Assembly (NCBI GenBank): GCA_038501785.1
Contig: JBAMJR010000082.1
Span: forward strand, 162,501-226,500
Length of the DNA stretch: 64,000 nt
Direction of reading: 5' to 3'
DNA from: Myoxocephalus aenaeus
Taxonomy: Eukaryota; Chordata; Actinopteri; Perciformes; Cottidae
Both the position numbers and the translations under genes were made by a program. Every line of letters starts with the position of its first letter. The first letter of the stretch is position 1. The notes beneath the pieces are model-generated. The model was not told the DNA's origin. It was given only the letters and a program-made list of their open reading frames with translations, and did not search any database. Of this stretch, positions 32,510-44,400 are shown piece after piece.

Positions 32510-32947
32510 TAGCAGGCTGAGCAGCAGCTCTCACTTGTTCTTTGGTCGTCGTGTGCTCATGAACGAAAGAAGTAAGATGGCTCATTCGTAAACTACTTCC
32601 ATTATGGATTTTAGCAATAATTTTTCCCCCCAGAGGTTATGATAAGTGAGGCGTCTCGCTTCGTTCACATCTCTATTGAGAGCTGCACATGCACAGGACA
32701 CAGGATGTACGGATCCTGTACACCAACTGACATGTGTTTTTTGTGTCTGTGTAGTCTACATTAGCTGATAAATGGTATGATAACGGGTATCGTAACAACT
32801 CTATTTTATTATTATTATTATTATTTATGTATTTTTCTAACAATCCCTGCCTCTACAGGTACCTTCACATCAACCTTTACTGGTAATGGTTTTCTCTCTA
32901 GTGGGAATGTGAGTTTAATAAAAGGCTATAGTAGAGGTTAACCCTCA

Positions 32948-32950
<3 letters not shown>
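32510..32950. other. Unique sequence, no gene recognised
   Basis: About 440 bp; short (ATT)6 near 32808-32825. Confidence 0.4.

Positions 32951-33039
<89 letters not shown>
32951..33039. repeat. (TG)44 microsatellite
   Basis: Uninterrupted TG tract of 89 bases. Confidence 0.97.
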
Positions 33040-33041
<2 letters not shown>

Positions 33042-33176
33042 ATCTGTGCCTGCAGGTTTTTTTCAAATCTTTGTGTGTGTTCATGTGGGTGAAATCTTTT
33101 AATGCAACTGTTTATCAGAGTAAAGCCTGAGGGCAAAAATCTCTTTCTCTCTCACTCACAGTCTAACTCTCTCAAA

Positions 33177-33205
33177 CACACACACACACACACATACACA
33201 CACAC
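33177..33205. repeat. (CA)14 microsatellite, one interruption
   Basis: CA tract with one TA step. Confidence 0.93.
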
Positions 33206-33400
33206 GGCCTTTAATGAAATGTTAGCTGCTATGGTGTTTTGTAGCAGGCCTGTGTGCCTCGGTTGTGAGTCTTTATCAGTAGTGACTTGATGTTATGGAT
33301 GTTCAGGAGCAGTTGGCTGTGTTAGACTGCAGCTGCCAGCCATTTCTTTATTATGCTGCGCTGTAACTGAGCTGGAGCACCAGTCCCAAGCCTACTCTCT

Positions 33401-33403
<3 letters not shown>

Positions 33404-33453
<50 letters not shown>
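33404..33453. repeat. (TG)25 microsatellite
   Basis: Uninterrupted TG tract preceded by (CT)5. Confidence 0.96.
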
Positions 33454-33454
<1 letters not shown>

Positions 33455-34473
33455 ACGTACCTGTGGCAGCTGTCATGAGCATGCTGTCTAATCATCCAAT
33501 GTGTCACTCTGCACTGTGGAACAGATTCCACACTGTGGTCGCTGTCACTACCAGGGAGTCGTCTCCCCGCTCTCTGTGAGTCACTCACATGTGTTTTAAT
33601 TGCACAGCAGTGCAGACACCTTGACATACACACTTATAATGTTTTACCTTTAACAAATGCCAACAAAACGATGGAAGAAGTGTGTTTGTAACAGGATTAC
33701 ATTTAGAAAACTTCTGATTTTACTGCAGCAGGTGTCTTGAAGGTTTTCTACGCTCAGTCCTGGTTCCCTCCATTGACCCCAGCAATACGGCCTGGGTCTC
33801 GTCTTCCAGAGCTTCTGACTGCAGGTCCAGAGGCCCCGCTGGAGTCTGAGCTGAAGGAGTGTCTGGTGGACCCGGTGGCTCCGATCAGAATAATTATATA
33901 GAATTAGAGAGATTCTTCTGGCAGATTGTCTGGTTTACTTATGTTTTAAATCGTCACTGTTTCATAACCAGCTAAAATGTCCTCACAGTAAACTTTAGCA
34001 TTTGCACTGAAAGTAAGCTTCGGGTCATTTGAGCACTGCAGCAAGATCCGCAGTCCCGATATGTGTGGGAAAACAGCTGGATGAGGACAGGGGACCTCAA
34101 AATGACCACAAAGAAATATAAAACGACGACAAAGAGACACAAAAAAAGTCTGAGTGTCTTAAAAGAGGGTGTGGGGCCTTTTGCATGTCTGTGCCCAGCG
34201 GCCCGATGACCCATAATCCGCCCACGCACTTCAGGATCGATGCGTCACCTGGTCGGCCTTCATATCACAGAGAAAATAATCTGAAAAGCACCCGTGAAAT
34301 GAACTAAAAGTCATTTGATGGATTCAGCGGCACAGATTTAACGGAGCGCCGGACTACAAGGGAAAGCGACACATTAATTGTTACCGATTGATGGGCGGCG
34401 GTGGCGGCGGGCTTTAAAAAATGAACATTAGCTGACAGAGTCTGGATCTAAAACACGACCGGTGAAACATCGA

Positions 34474-34501
<28 letters not shown>
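34474..34501. repeat. (CTG)9 trinucleotide tract
   Basis: Perfect CTG tract in a non-coding setting. Confidence 0.95.
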
Positions 34502-34504
<3 letters not shown>

Positions 34505-34772
34505 TGAGGTCTGCCATCAGGTGTCCGGCAGGAGAGACGTCAAAAAAAATGAAAACTGTTCGTGCCGGGGCTAGTTTACAGGACTTTGATTAATTGGACC
34601 TCAGCCGGTGAAAGGCTCTGATCGTGACAGCCACTGGGAGGTTGGCAGCGTGTGACCAGGAGAGGCCAGACGTTGCTTTAACGCCGTCTCAAATATAAGA
34701 CCCCATGTGACACCCGGTGCTAATTAAAATTGATCACATAGCCCTGCTGGTTTTTTTGCACCCTTCACTTTC

Positions 34773-34797
34773 CCTCCTCCTCCTCCTCCTCCTCCTC
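34773..34797. repeat. (CTC)8 trinucleotide tract
   Basis: Perfect CTC tract. Confidence 0.93.
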
Positions 34798-35477
34798 GTC
34801 TCTCGGCGTCTCTCCTTCGCTCGTTCCCTCCATGTTCAAACGGCTCTCGGTGGATTCTTCTCCTTGCTCCCTTTACGCCTCTCTATCATGACAAGCCACT
34901 CGGCGACGCGTCTGATCACGACGGTTGGTTAGAATATTGTCATTTGTTACGCACACCCTCGCACAATCGCGGGCAGGCGGGGGCGAAAGGATTTCCCAGC
35001 GTGACCTAATTAAAAGAAGTCATCGTCGTCGGAGGGAAGAGCTTAAGTACCTGTGGAGAAAATGACACCACAATGAGGACGTTGCAATGACTTGATAACA
35101 TAAATTGTTATATTCTGGAGAAATTCTTCTTTTCATTATTCTTCTGTCTTCAGGTTGTGCGAAGTCAGTTTAACAAATCCTGTCTGTGAGAACATGTTAT
35201 CAGTATGTTGACATTAGGGAAGCGGACTGGTCGTTGTGAGGAAAGATGAGGTCACGATTCTCCTCCTTCTAGACGGGTTAGAGCCAATTAAATGTTAGAT
35301 GTTCATGACGGAAAATCGTGTATTAAAGAGCCGAACTTCCGGCTGTTCGGGGTGTTTTTTTTTGGAAGGTCAACCTGCGTGTTGACTGGACGACTCCCTG
35401 CTATCGCGATCGCAGCGCTTGTTACTCTACTTGTGATCAAGGAAAATAAATTCAGAGAACGAGAGAAGTTGTTTGAC

Positions 35478-35837
35478 TACCGTACTTTTCGGGTTATAAG
35501 CCGCTCCTACGGCTGATCAGTGTCCCCGCTGTAGCAAGCTAGTAGCGCTGCTAGCTAGCGCTGCTAGTAGCGCTGCTAGTAGCGCTGCTAGCTAGCGCTT
35601 CTGCTGCTACCGGCCACTGCTGCTGCTACCGCCCGCTGCTGCTGCTACTGCCCGGGTCCCCTCTGCCCAAGTCGGGTGTCGAGCCTGGTCCCGCTACCTT
35701 CGGTGGTTTTCAGGGAGCTAGCGGAAGTTAGCGGGGAAGTGACGGAGCGCTAGCAGGAGCCCCAGCTGGCTACAGTGGGGAGCTGTCGGGGACACTGACC
35801 GAAGGTAGTAGCGGCTTGTAACCCGAAAAGTACGGTA
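35478..35837. mobile_element. Palindromic TACCGTA-ended MITE, copy 2 (complete)
   Basis: Begins TA-CCGTACTTTTCGGGTTATA and ends AACCCGAAAAGTACGG-TA, giving inverted ends of about 55 bp (with AGTGTCCCCGCTGTAGC in both arms). The middle holds GCTAGTAGCGCTGCTAG tandem units, (GCT)n and CCGCTACCTTCGGTGG. TA at both borders suggests TA target use (Tc1/mariner-like, inference). No transposase is present. Copies 1 and 3 lie at 1-108 and 46796-47109. Confidence 0.85.
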
Positions 35838-36684
35838 AATTCTTCCGGAGGCTACACCAGGCATCCAAAAATATTACGCGCTAACAAGACTTCTTCTGCA
35901 AAGAGCGTTATAGCCGAGACGGAGAAGTGAAGATGTGAGTTGGGGGCAACGAAAGAGAATGGGTTAGCGTAGCACATAGCCTCACTCACCGGATGGAGAC
36001 TGTGGGGTTAAGTCTGCCATCGGCCGCCGATTTCATTTGGTGTGCTCGTCCCCTTCCGGCATCTAACCCTGAGTGCAACCGGATCTTATAGCAGAATGAG
36101 GACGTCTTCCATGACAGATCTTTTTGGAGTTACTGCACAAAGAATTGCACAAAAAGCACCACTTTACATCTTGTATTCGAAGAGATGCAAAACAAAAAAA
36201 CTACGTTTCTCAAACGAGGCTCTTGTGAGCGGAGCGACTCCAGCGACAGACTTCTGGTGTTTAAAAGGGGCTTTCCTCTGCTTTTGCAGAAGACAACCAA
36301 GACGGAGGACGTGGGATCATTTCTGTCACGTCGTTGACGGGAAGCGGGCCGCAGAGCCACAGCGGTGCCCGGTGCAATGAGATCAGCCGGCTGAGGAGTC
36401 CCGGGAAACCTCCACACACATCGGCTCTCGTTCTCCTTGACCACCTGTATCTCCGAGCCGCTCCGTCAACGTCTCCGCCGATAGATTGATGCGGGAAACA
36501 TTTTCCCCCTCCCAGGCTTTACCTCTCTGTCTTTTTTTATCGCTTTATTTTTTTTTTCTCTCACTTTCCCGGCCTGTCTCCCTCTGGTAGTTCAATTCAC
36601 ATCCTCCCACATCGCTCTGTGCTCCGAGGGGGTTTGATTTGTGTTGCTGTGTGCGCATGCAAGCTGCTGGAAGTGTGTTTGTTT

Positions 36685-36686
<2 letters not shown>
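35838..36686. other. Unique sequence, no gene recognised
   Basis: About 850 bp. Opposing frames of 112 and 104 residues overlap at 36042-36444 without recognised domains. Confidence 0.35.

Positions 36687-36736
<50 letters not shown>
36687..36736. repeat. (GT)25 microsatellite
   Basis: Uninterrupted GT tract. Confidence 0.96.
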
Positions 36737-36738
<2 letters not shown>

Positions 36739-37335
36739 TCCCTACCTGCCCAGCCTTGGGATTAAACGTCAGTCTCGCAGATTGACGCTCTCTCTGATAG
36801 AACGCCACAGCGGGAGTGAATCCATCGCGGGCCCGCAGACGGGAATAGAGCGGCACTTCAAAGGGGAGATATCGAATATCGAGATCAGGGAGACTCCGAC
36901 GCAACTAGGACTTTTCTTTTGTGCGTTTTCCTCGCGAGCTAAAGTGGCCCGCCGGCCCGCCGATGGTTCCGTATTCAACACGGGATGAGCTGCAGCAGAA
37001 AAGGGGGGCGGGAGGTTAAATGCTGCCCCGTTTTATTTATTTTTTGCAGCACGTGCAGGGGTCACGCTCCGGTAATGCGCTGTGAGCGGCTGGCAGCGCG
37101 CCAGGCGGAAAGGGCGCGCTTCTACTAGTGGAAGAGCGGGCTTGCTAGTGTGTGTAAGATATATGAGTGTGTGTGTAAGATATATGAGTGTGTGCACGTG
37201 AGAGGTGTGTGAAGAGCGGGTGATTCACGGCGGAGGCCGGGAACGACGCTCCTCTGCAGCAGTTCTGGCATTCACCCATTTCTTTGAGAACGTATTTTAT
37301 CAGACTCTCCCCTGTGGTCGACCCTCTCTAATGTC
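36737..37335. other. Unique sequence, no gene recognised
   Basis: About 600 bp; GTGTAAGATATATGAGT is duplicated in tandem at about 37150-37190. Confidence 0.4.
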
Positions 37336-37401
37336 TGTGTGTGTGTGTGTGTGTGTGTGTCACTTGACTATGTATGCAGTCATGTCGGGTCTCACGGTCC
37401 C

Positions 37402-37434
<33 letters not shown>

Positions 37435-37440
37435 GTGCGC
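37336..37440. repeat. Two (TG)n microsatellites
   Basis: TG tracts at 37336-37360 and 37402-37440, the second with CG interruptions. Confidence 0.94.
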
Positions 37441-37647
37441 GTGCTGAAACAATTTGGGAGTTGTGCAGTCTGTCATTTGAAGCTGTCATTGCAGTTTGAA
37501 GCTATTATTTTGGGCACTGGGGGTCGTGGTTGGCTTTACTTTTACAGTTTTGTGACAATTTCGAGAGAAAACAACAGGTTGATGAAACATTTTGTTAAAG
37601 AAAGAAATTGTTAACGTGCCCCACTGGCTGGCTCTCAGCCGTCAGCT

Positions 37648-38242
37648 CTGTTGTTAGCCGCTGTTAGCCGCTTTAGCCTCTGTTAGCCGCTGTTAGCCGC
37701 TTTACCCTCTGTTAGCCGCTGTTAGACGCTTTAGCCTCTGTTAGTCGCTGTTAGCCACTGTTAGCCGCTGTTAGCCGCTGTTAGCCGCTGTTAGACGCTT
37801 TAGCCTCTGTTAGCCGCTTTAGCCTCTGTTAGTCGTTGTTAGCCCCTGTTAGCCGCTGTTAGACGCTGTTAGTCGCTGTTAGCCGCTGTTAGCCGCTTTA
37901 GCCTCTGTTTTTCGCTGTTAGACGCTGTTAGACACTTTAGCCTCTGTTAGTCGCTGTTAGTCGCTGTTAGCCGCTGTTAGCCGCTGTTAGCCGCTTTAGC
38001 CTCTGTTTTTCGCTGTTAGACGCTGTTAGCCGCTTTAGCCTCTGTTAGTCGTTGTTAGCCCCTGTTAGCCGCTGTTAGACGCTGTTAGTCGCTGTTAGCC
38101 GCTGTTAGCCGCTTTAGCCTCTGTTTTTCGCTGTTAGCCGCTGTTAGCCGCTTTAGCCTCTGTTAGTCGCTGTTAGACGCTGTTAGCCGCTGTTAGCCGC
38201 TTTAGCCTCTGTTAGCGCTGTTAGTCGCTGTCAGCCGCTGGC
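37648..38242. repeat. TTAGCCGCTG minisatellite (10-bp units) with 216-bp higher-order duplication
   Basis: Units CTGTTAGCCG with TAGACG, TAGTCG and TTTAGCCT variants. A stretch of about 115 bp (37807-37921) recurs exactly 216 bp downstream (from about 38023), including the rare GTTTTTCGC variant. This shows recent segmental duplication inside the array. Confidence 0.96.
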
Positions 38243-38393
38243 CGCCGACTCAGCTATCTCCATGTTGAGAAACAATAGAAATGCTCCCAATGTCACATCC
38301 AGCTCCTTGACTTGAGATGTAACCTCCACGTTTTAAGATCTGAATGCCTGAACGTCTGTTTTTCTTTCTCTTCCCCGCTTCCCCCTGGATCAG

Positions 38394-38402
38394 CTGTGAG
38401 AG
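38394..38402 (+). other. Exon-like 9-nt motif 1 between splice signals
   Basis: A pyrimidine-rich tract and CCTGGATCAG precede CTGTGAGAG, which is followed by the donor-like GTCAGT. A TGA in one frame would block coding in that frame. Confidence 0.15.
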
Positions 38403-39291
38403 GTCAGTCCCTTTTCCTTCTTTCTCTCACTGCATTTCCTCTGTATTTTGCACTGCAAAGCTGTGTTCTTGCTCGCCGTAGTGAAGCTGTGATCGCGTGA
38501 CTCTCACACATAGTTCACTGATAGAAGCACTATTTACATGTCGTGGGATTATACAAAGGTCAATATGTTTTTAGATGCTTTAGAAACAGGAGGTCTTAAA
38601 CATCTGCATTTAACTCAGTGGTAACGGTGGGGCAGAATTTCTTTATTTTATCTTTATTGATTATAACATCATTGTTATTATCTTGAAAAGATATTCAGTG
38701 AAAAACAGCTTAATTGCAGCCACAATAAGCTATTTGTTTTGTGCCAAATATCAATTCTTTTTTGCTCAGATATAACTTTATTTGCATTGTTTTGACAAAT
38801 GATTGCACATGTTATTAGTTTTGGTCTGATGGAACAATCATGGTTTACTTGAAAGTGATTGTAATTTTCTTTATTCTATTATTTGAAAAAGCACAGATGG
38901 AGGAGTCACAAAAAGATGGACCATTTTGTTCCAATTTTGTTGGCAAAGTGGGACGTGACAAAAACAGTTTGAGAACCATTGATTTCATAACTAAATATGT
39001 TGCACCCAAATCAAGTCGTCCACAGGATATTCAACCTTTTGTTTCTCCATAACAACTTTCACCCTTGACTTGTTTCAGGGCTTCTATTAAAGGTAATAAA
39101 GTAGTCCATGAATATGAGACGTGAGTTCACAGATGATTACAATCCCGATTTAAATCCCGATTTAAGTCTTTTTGGAGGTTACGCTCGTCGTCTTTTTTGA
39201 TTCTTCACGTGAATCTGTTGGCTGCCGTGCACAGCTGATGTAGCAGCGACGGTTAAACATTTTAATATCTAAATATCTCTCTCTGGAACAG

Positions 39292-39300
39292 CTGCGAGAG
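39292..39300 (+). other. Exon-like 9-nt motif 2 between splice signals
   Basis: CTCTCTCTGGAACAG precedes CTGCGAGAG, followed by donor-like GTTAGT. In frame 0 it would add Leu-Arg-Glu. Very similar to motif 1 and its flanks. Confidence 0.2.
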
Positions 39301-40652
39301 GTTAGTCCCTTATCGTCGTCTCTATACTGTTGTAAGCTGTGACGGATTCTCAACAAGCTCTATTTATGTGATAGCAGTACGGGAATGACAGAAACGAGTC
39401 TGGAGAACTCTTACATGGCACCCCTCCCTCCTTTCCTCCCTCCTTTCATCCCTCCCTCCCCCCATACATTACTGTTTAACATCCAGAATGGCTCTAAATC
39501 CTTCTTATGGGATGTTATGGTTCCGGACAACAGTAGCAGTGTGTTGTTAGCGCGCCGCACAAGAGTCCTGCAGTCATCCTAGATTTCTCATTTCCGGCCT
39601 GAAAAAGACTTGCATGCTACATTTACAGGCGTTAAGTCAGAACTAGTCATGCTGGGAAATGTAATTCATTCCACAAAGTCCCACATTGTCCGGACTCTCA
39701 AGTTTATACATGAGCCTATCTGGCCTCTACAAATCCCCCCTCTGCACCCAAACCCCCAAAAGAGAAAGTGGAAACGTTCTTAGCGAGCAGCGGCAGAGGA
39801 GCTGTCCTTGGTGCTGAACTCGCAGGAGATTTGAGAGCTGGAATTTACTGCTTGAGTTTTCTGCTGCAACACCGGGTAATAAATGTGCTGTGGGGGACGC
39901 ATGATGGTATCGCAGACGTTATGGGAAGTCGGTCCATGCTTTTATCTGGAGGAGACAGTTTGGAGCTGAGAGTGTTTTTGTTTCACACTGAATGTTTGCT
40001 TTTCTTGGTCTGACTGTTTGTCTAAGTTTTATTTTCGTTCTCGCTCGTCCCGCTTTTCTCCCTCCCCTCGTTCTGCGAAAAAAAAAAAAAAATCTCCCAG
40101 ATCCAAATATTCGTCAACAATCAATCACGGCTCAACGTGATTTCAACCTTTTGATGATTGCCCTACGCCTTCACTCTCAGGGGAATGCCTATCAAACGCA
40201 CTATAGAGCGCATTAAATAAATATTAGCGCACGTTTGTTCATGTGCCGTTATGAATACTTGAAGGCGGAGCTGTGAGGGATGAAGCACTAGTTGATCCCA
40301 CGCCGGCTCATTGATTCGTCTCCGGCTGCAGGACAACATGGAGCGGCGTTGCATCACTGCGCCGCTGTCAGACAAAACAAAAAAACTCATACCTCCAGTG
40401 TTGATGTTTTATTGTTTCTGACTGGAATTGAATTGCGCTTCTCTGAGCTGTTGTTTTTTTTTTCTGTTGTTTTTTTCATGACCGAAGGGCCCCGCAGGGA
40501 CCCATTACAAACCACGTTGTGTAGTTTCAAAATGCCCCGGCATCAATTGGAATATCTGACTGGATGTTACTCGGTTCCTCACAAAAACACACATTTCGGC
40601 AGCACGAGTCTCGAATCTGACAGCAGCAGTAGGTTACGAGTATCGAGTGTGC

Positions 40653-40654
<2 letters not shown>

Positions 40655-40711
<57 letters not shown>
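40655..40711. repeat. (GT)28 microsatellite
   Basis: Uninterrupted GT tract. Confidence 0.96.
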
Positions 40712-40713
<2 letters not shown>

Positions 40714-40855
40714 CAGATGGTGGAGAGCAGAGATGGCAGGAGGCTCAGAACTGTCTCCACTTCCAGCTCGTCTCTCTCTGTGTACGGGGACGTTAGCTCA
40801 CATCCCACTGAGAGGGACCTCGAGCAACATCGTGCCTACTGGTCCGCATTCAACG

Positions 40856-40857
<2 letters not shown>

Positions 40858-40908
<51 letters not shown>
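40858..40908. repeat. (CA)25 microsatellite
   Basis: CA tract, inverted with respect to the GT tract at 40655. Confidence 0.96.
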
Positions 40909-40910
<2 letters not shown>

Positions 40911-41033
40911 CCATCTCATACACACACTCTGCTCTCGAACGAAAAGAGATGTCTGCCACATGTGTATGATATCCACATAGTGAAGGCTGTTGTCCATCTG
41001 CCTTTTTTTTTCTTGTTTGTATACTTATGCAAA

Positions 41034-41036
<3 letters not shown>

Positions 41037-41086
<50 letters not shown>
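41037..41086. repeat. (GT)25 microsatellite
   Basis: Uninterrupted GT tract. Confidence 0.96.
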
Positions 41087-41089
<3 letters not shown>

Positions 41090-41190
41090 TCTGTTGTAAA
41101 AGACACACTTGTTAGATGTACATTCTGTACACTAATTAACAGCCTCGTTAACACTCAATCAGCTCTCCTGCTGAGGCTGAGGAACAGTCA

Positions 41191-41191
41191 A

Positions 41192-41236
<45 letters not shown>

Positions 41237-41254
41237 ACACACACACACACACAC
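41191..41254. repeat. (CA)32 microsatellite, one interruption
   Basis: CA tract with one GA step; with the preceding GT tract it forms another inverted pair. Confidence 0.96.
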
Positions 41255-41641
41255 GACAAACAATAACAACCTACTTTACTGCAACGGCGTGATTGGGCCA
41301 TTATAGGTACGCAACAAAAGGGGAATATTTTGAGAAAAGTTCTGACATTGAATTTCTGAGGAACATATTTTGACAGAAGGAACCCTGAAAAACATCGCTG
41401 ATGAAAAAAAAAGTGGGTTATTTAGTTTTTTTATCTCGGCCAGGAGCGTCACGCTGTCGCTGACCTCGTGGTGACTCACACTTTCTCAAAAACACCTTCT
41501 TTTTTCCCATTGACCGCCTGCTGACTCTCACACTCGAGTCTTCAGCGCTCGCTATGATGAAAGAAACGACTTTGTGTAGTTAAAGATACAAAAAGTTGTT
41601 TCTCTCTACTATTTTAGGAGCAACACAATCCATCCTCTTCA

Positions 41642-41841
41642 GACACTGAGGTCATTTTCAGTCGATTTTCTCGATTTTACATAATTACTTGAATTCACCT
41701 TTTAAGGCACTTTCATATAAGATACATACCCATGTTTTACATCATAAATTGCAGAACAATCCCAGTTATCTATATAATGAGGCACCGTTGTCATAAGGCA
41801 AACGTGTAAAGAGAAAATATGACACTAAAGCTGAAAAATTG
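41642..41841 (+). repeat. Unnamed interspersed repeat, copy 1
   Basis: About 200 bp, highly similar to 59384-59594 in the same orientation. Shared motifs include GTCGATTTTCTCGATTT, CACCTTTTAAGGCACTT and TTACATCATAAATTGCAGAA. No terminal repeats or coding potential are visible; family unknown to me. Confidence 0.85.
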
Positions 41842-43107
41842 AATCTCGATTTTTGGAAATTCTTCATATCTCTTGTGAAAACATAACTTTAGAACGGTTT
41901 TGGTGCTTGGAATTGGTTCACCAAAGGTCTTAGGTTCACAAAAGCATTGAAATGTATTAATAAAATGGTAGATACATGTAAATAAATGTCTAAACACTTA
42001 AATAATAGGAGATTCTGAGTTTTTTCTCTGAATATTACCCCCCTCCCTCTCCCTCAGCTCCGTGATTATAATTGTTTTCCTACAATGGCCCTGATGTGGC
42101 GTCGTACTGTACACACAGCTACACATAATGATGCACACAAGGCCAAAGCAAACACACAACCGATCTTAACACACACTCGCAAACAAGCTTCTTTTTTTTT
42201 CTTCATATTATCAAAACACCATCCATCATGACGGGAAAGCTGCTGATTTCATGCGAGCGTTGATTGAGGTCGCGTTCTGCCACGAGACGGCAGCGAGAGT
42301 CGACGCGTGACCGCCGCCGCCGTCCCGACGCACACGCGTGTTCCCGACGCACACGTCTCTCAAACATTCACACGGGAACCACGGCAGCCTCTCGCGCCCC
42401 CCCTCACCCTCCCTCCCTCCACCCAATCTGTCACTCCGTCACTGGGCTAAACCTCAGTGATATGCAAATTCTGAGCTAAATTACTAATCATAGATTATTG
42501 CATCAACAGCGCTGCAATTAGAAGAGGCAGAGGACACACTGAGGTCAACACAACATTTAGACACCAGCAGAAATTGCTAATTAAAGCAACAGTTTATTTT
42601 TGCAGGAATCTCCATAAAACTCCCTAAATTAACTCCCTGGAAACAGGTGTGACGTCTCAGTTGTTTTGCGTTTGCGTTACAGTTGTCGTGTGTGACAGCA
42701 CTGCGTCCGCGTGTGCAATGCTAATGCGATGATGAATGACGTGTGCAGGTAAACGGGTGCGAATGCGCGGAGACTCTGTCGGGCGTGTTTGTTTTATGCG
42801 TCTCCCATTACGTCTAAACGCGTGTCTGCCCTGCGATAGCAACGGCTGTGGCAGAATAATGAATTTGAACTGCCTGACAGGGAGGTAAAACTACAGCGTC
42901 TCATTCTGGTTATGCATGAATTACCATTTAAACACACACGCACACACACACACACACACACGGTACAGTACAACACACAGCAACAAACAGTAGAAAGGCC
43001 ATTTGCTACTTGCTGCATTCCGTCTTCATGACATTGCTCTCACCAGGCGACTCACAGATCCCATAATTTAGCCCTTATCTGGCTGGCGGAGGTTGTTTTG
43101 TAGGGGA

Positions 43108-43108
<1 letters not shown>
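41842..43108. other. Unique sequence with a possible conserved non-coding block
   Basis: About 1.27 kb, no gene. The 42450-42625 part (GATATGCAAATTC, AATCATAGATTATTGCAT, TTGCTAATTAAAGC) has the AT-rich, homeodomain/POU-motif look of vertebrate conserved non-coding elements. A (CA)n tract lies at 42931-42961. Confidence 0.35.

Positions 43109-43185
<77 letters not shown>
43109..43185. repeat. (TG)38 microsatellite
   Basis: Uninterrupted TG tract. Confidence 0.97.
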
Positions 43186-43189
<4 letters not shown>

Positions 43190-43500
43190 GGGAATGCTTT
43201 CAAGCAGACATTTTAGTGCCTGTGGACCCGGCACCACTGTGTTCCACCACCTTGATTCGCTCCATTGTTTTGAGTCTTTAAAAACCTGAGTCGGCATTTG
43301 CAATCACTCGGCGCTACTTTGGCTAATCACTGCATTTCATTGCGGAGGTGGAGCGCAGGAAGCACATTATGAAATAGAAGAGAAAACAAGTAAGAAAAGG
43401 AGGATGCTAAGTCAATCATCCCAGTTCCATCGGCTCAGATGTGAGGGTTTAACTTCGGGAATTGTCGATGCGAAGAAAGACGTGTGCTGGAGGGCGAGAG

Positions 43501-43580
43501 GTGGAGGAGGTCTAGAGGAGGAGGTGGTCTAGAGGAGGTGGAGGTCTAGAGGAGGTGGAGGTTTAGAGGAGGTGGAGGTC
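43501..43580. repeat. 18-bp minisatellite, about four copies
   Basis: Unit GGTCTAGAGGAGGTGGAG with a GTTTAG variant; purine-rich. Confidence 0.9.
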
Positions 43581-43701
43581 TTCAGCAGACGCTCCACGCT
43601 GAGATGGGATCGATGCTGCGGTCTTATTTAGATTCCAATTGCAGCCATTTCTGATCAATTGGCTCCTCTCCACAAACCAGGGCTCTGCCTTTGATCAATG
43701 G

Positions 43702-43702
<1 letters not shown>

Positions 43703-43781
<79 letters not shown>
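43703..43781. repeat. (CA)39 microsatellite
   Basis: Uninterrupted CA tract. Both flanks carry TGATCA-type motifs (TTTGATCAATGG before, CGATCAGATGC after). Confidence 0.97.
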
Positions 43782-43783
<2 letters not shown>

Positions 43784-44219
43784 TCAGATGCAAAAAAACA
43801 TCCCCATGTGATCAATGTCCACTCGGCCTGTGAGCAGGATCTGCATTATTTCACGCTCTGTAGTTAATTGATCGCGAGATAAAATGATCAGTGGAGGAAT
43901 CTTTCATGTTGTTTCCCTCCTCCCCTCAACGCCGAGCCTCCTGGAAGTCGTTGGCGAGGAGAAGCGTTCGTCTTTGGAAGTGCGTGTTTCTGTGATGTCG
44001 GTTTTGATCTTGAAACACGTAACAGGTATACGTGTTCAGTTACTTTTCCAAATTCACCACTAATGACTCACTTATTTTCATACGATAATACATCGTATGA
44101 AAATAACATAGAAAGAAAGAAACATATTTCCGAGCATATTTATTTGTGATTACCGAAAGGAAACCCTCTGTTGTGTTGAACAAGCAGCAGATGACCTCAA
44201 ATGATTGCAGATGGCTCCA
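43782..44219. other. Unique sequence with a perfect hairpin, no gene
   Basis: About 440 bp holding the inverted repeat at 44072-44106. Confidence 0.45.
44072..44106. other. Perfect 15-bp hairpin with 5-nt loop
   Basis: TTATTTTCATACGAT, loop AATAC, then ATCGTATGAAAATAA. Not followed by a T-run, and not matched elsewhere in the window. Confidence 0.8.
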
Positions 44220-44223
44220 CACA

Positions 44224-44258
<35 letters not shown>
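44220..44258. repeat. (AC)n microsatellite
   Basis: CA tract of about 19 units with one GA step at the left. Confidence 0.95.
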
Positions 44259-44261
<3 letters not shown>

Positions 44262-44400
44262 CACGCTCAACCCACGCAGTGTCGGCCCGACTCTCCTCCA
44301 GCGCGTGTGTCAATATGTTTGCTTTGTTCGATGCCTTGTTGACTTATTTTCTGCATCAGAAACATTCGCTGCGGCAATTGGGAGAGAGGGGATTAATTTT

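Larger units (their letters stand above)
33454..35477. other. Two kilobases without a supported gene
   Basis: Contains a remnant of an ACAAAGAGACACAAAA-type tandem repeat at about 34098-34147, a (CTG)9 tract and a (CTC)8 tract (listed separately). The frames at 33946-34140, 33972-34229 and 34717-34932 have no domains. Confidence 0.4.
38243..40654. other. 2.4 kb without a supported gene; two splice-bracketed motifs
   Basis: Contains the two exon-like 9-nt motifs at 38394-38402 and 39292-39300. It also has a pyrimidine stretch at about 39421-39463 and a 14-base A run near 40079-40092. The 70-residue frame at 38840-39052 looks like chance. Confidence 0.4.
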
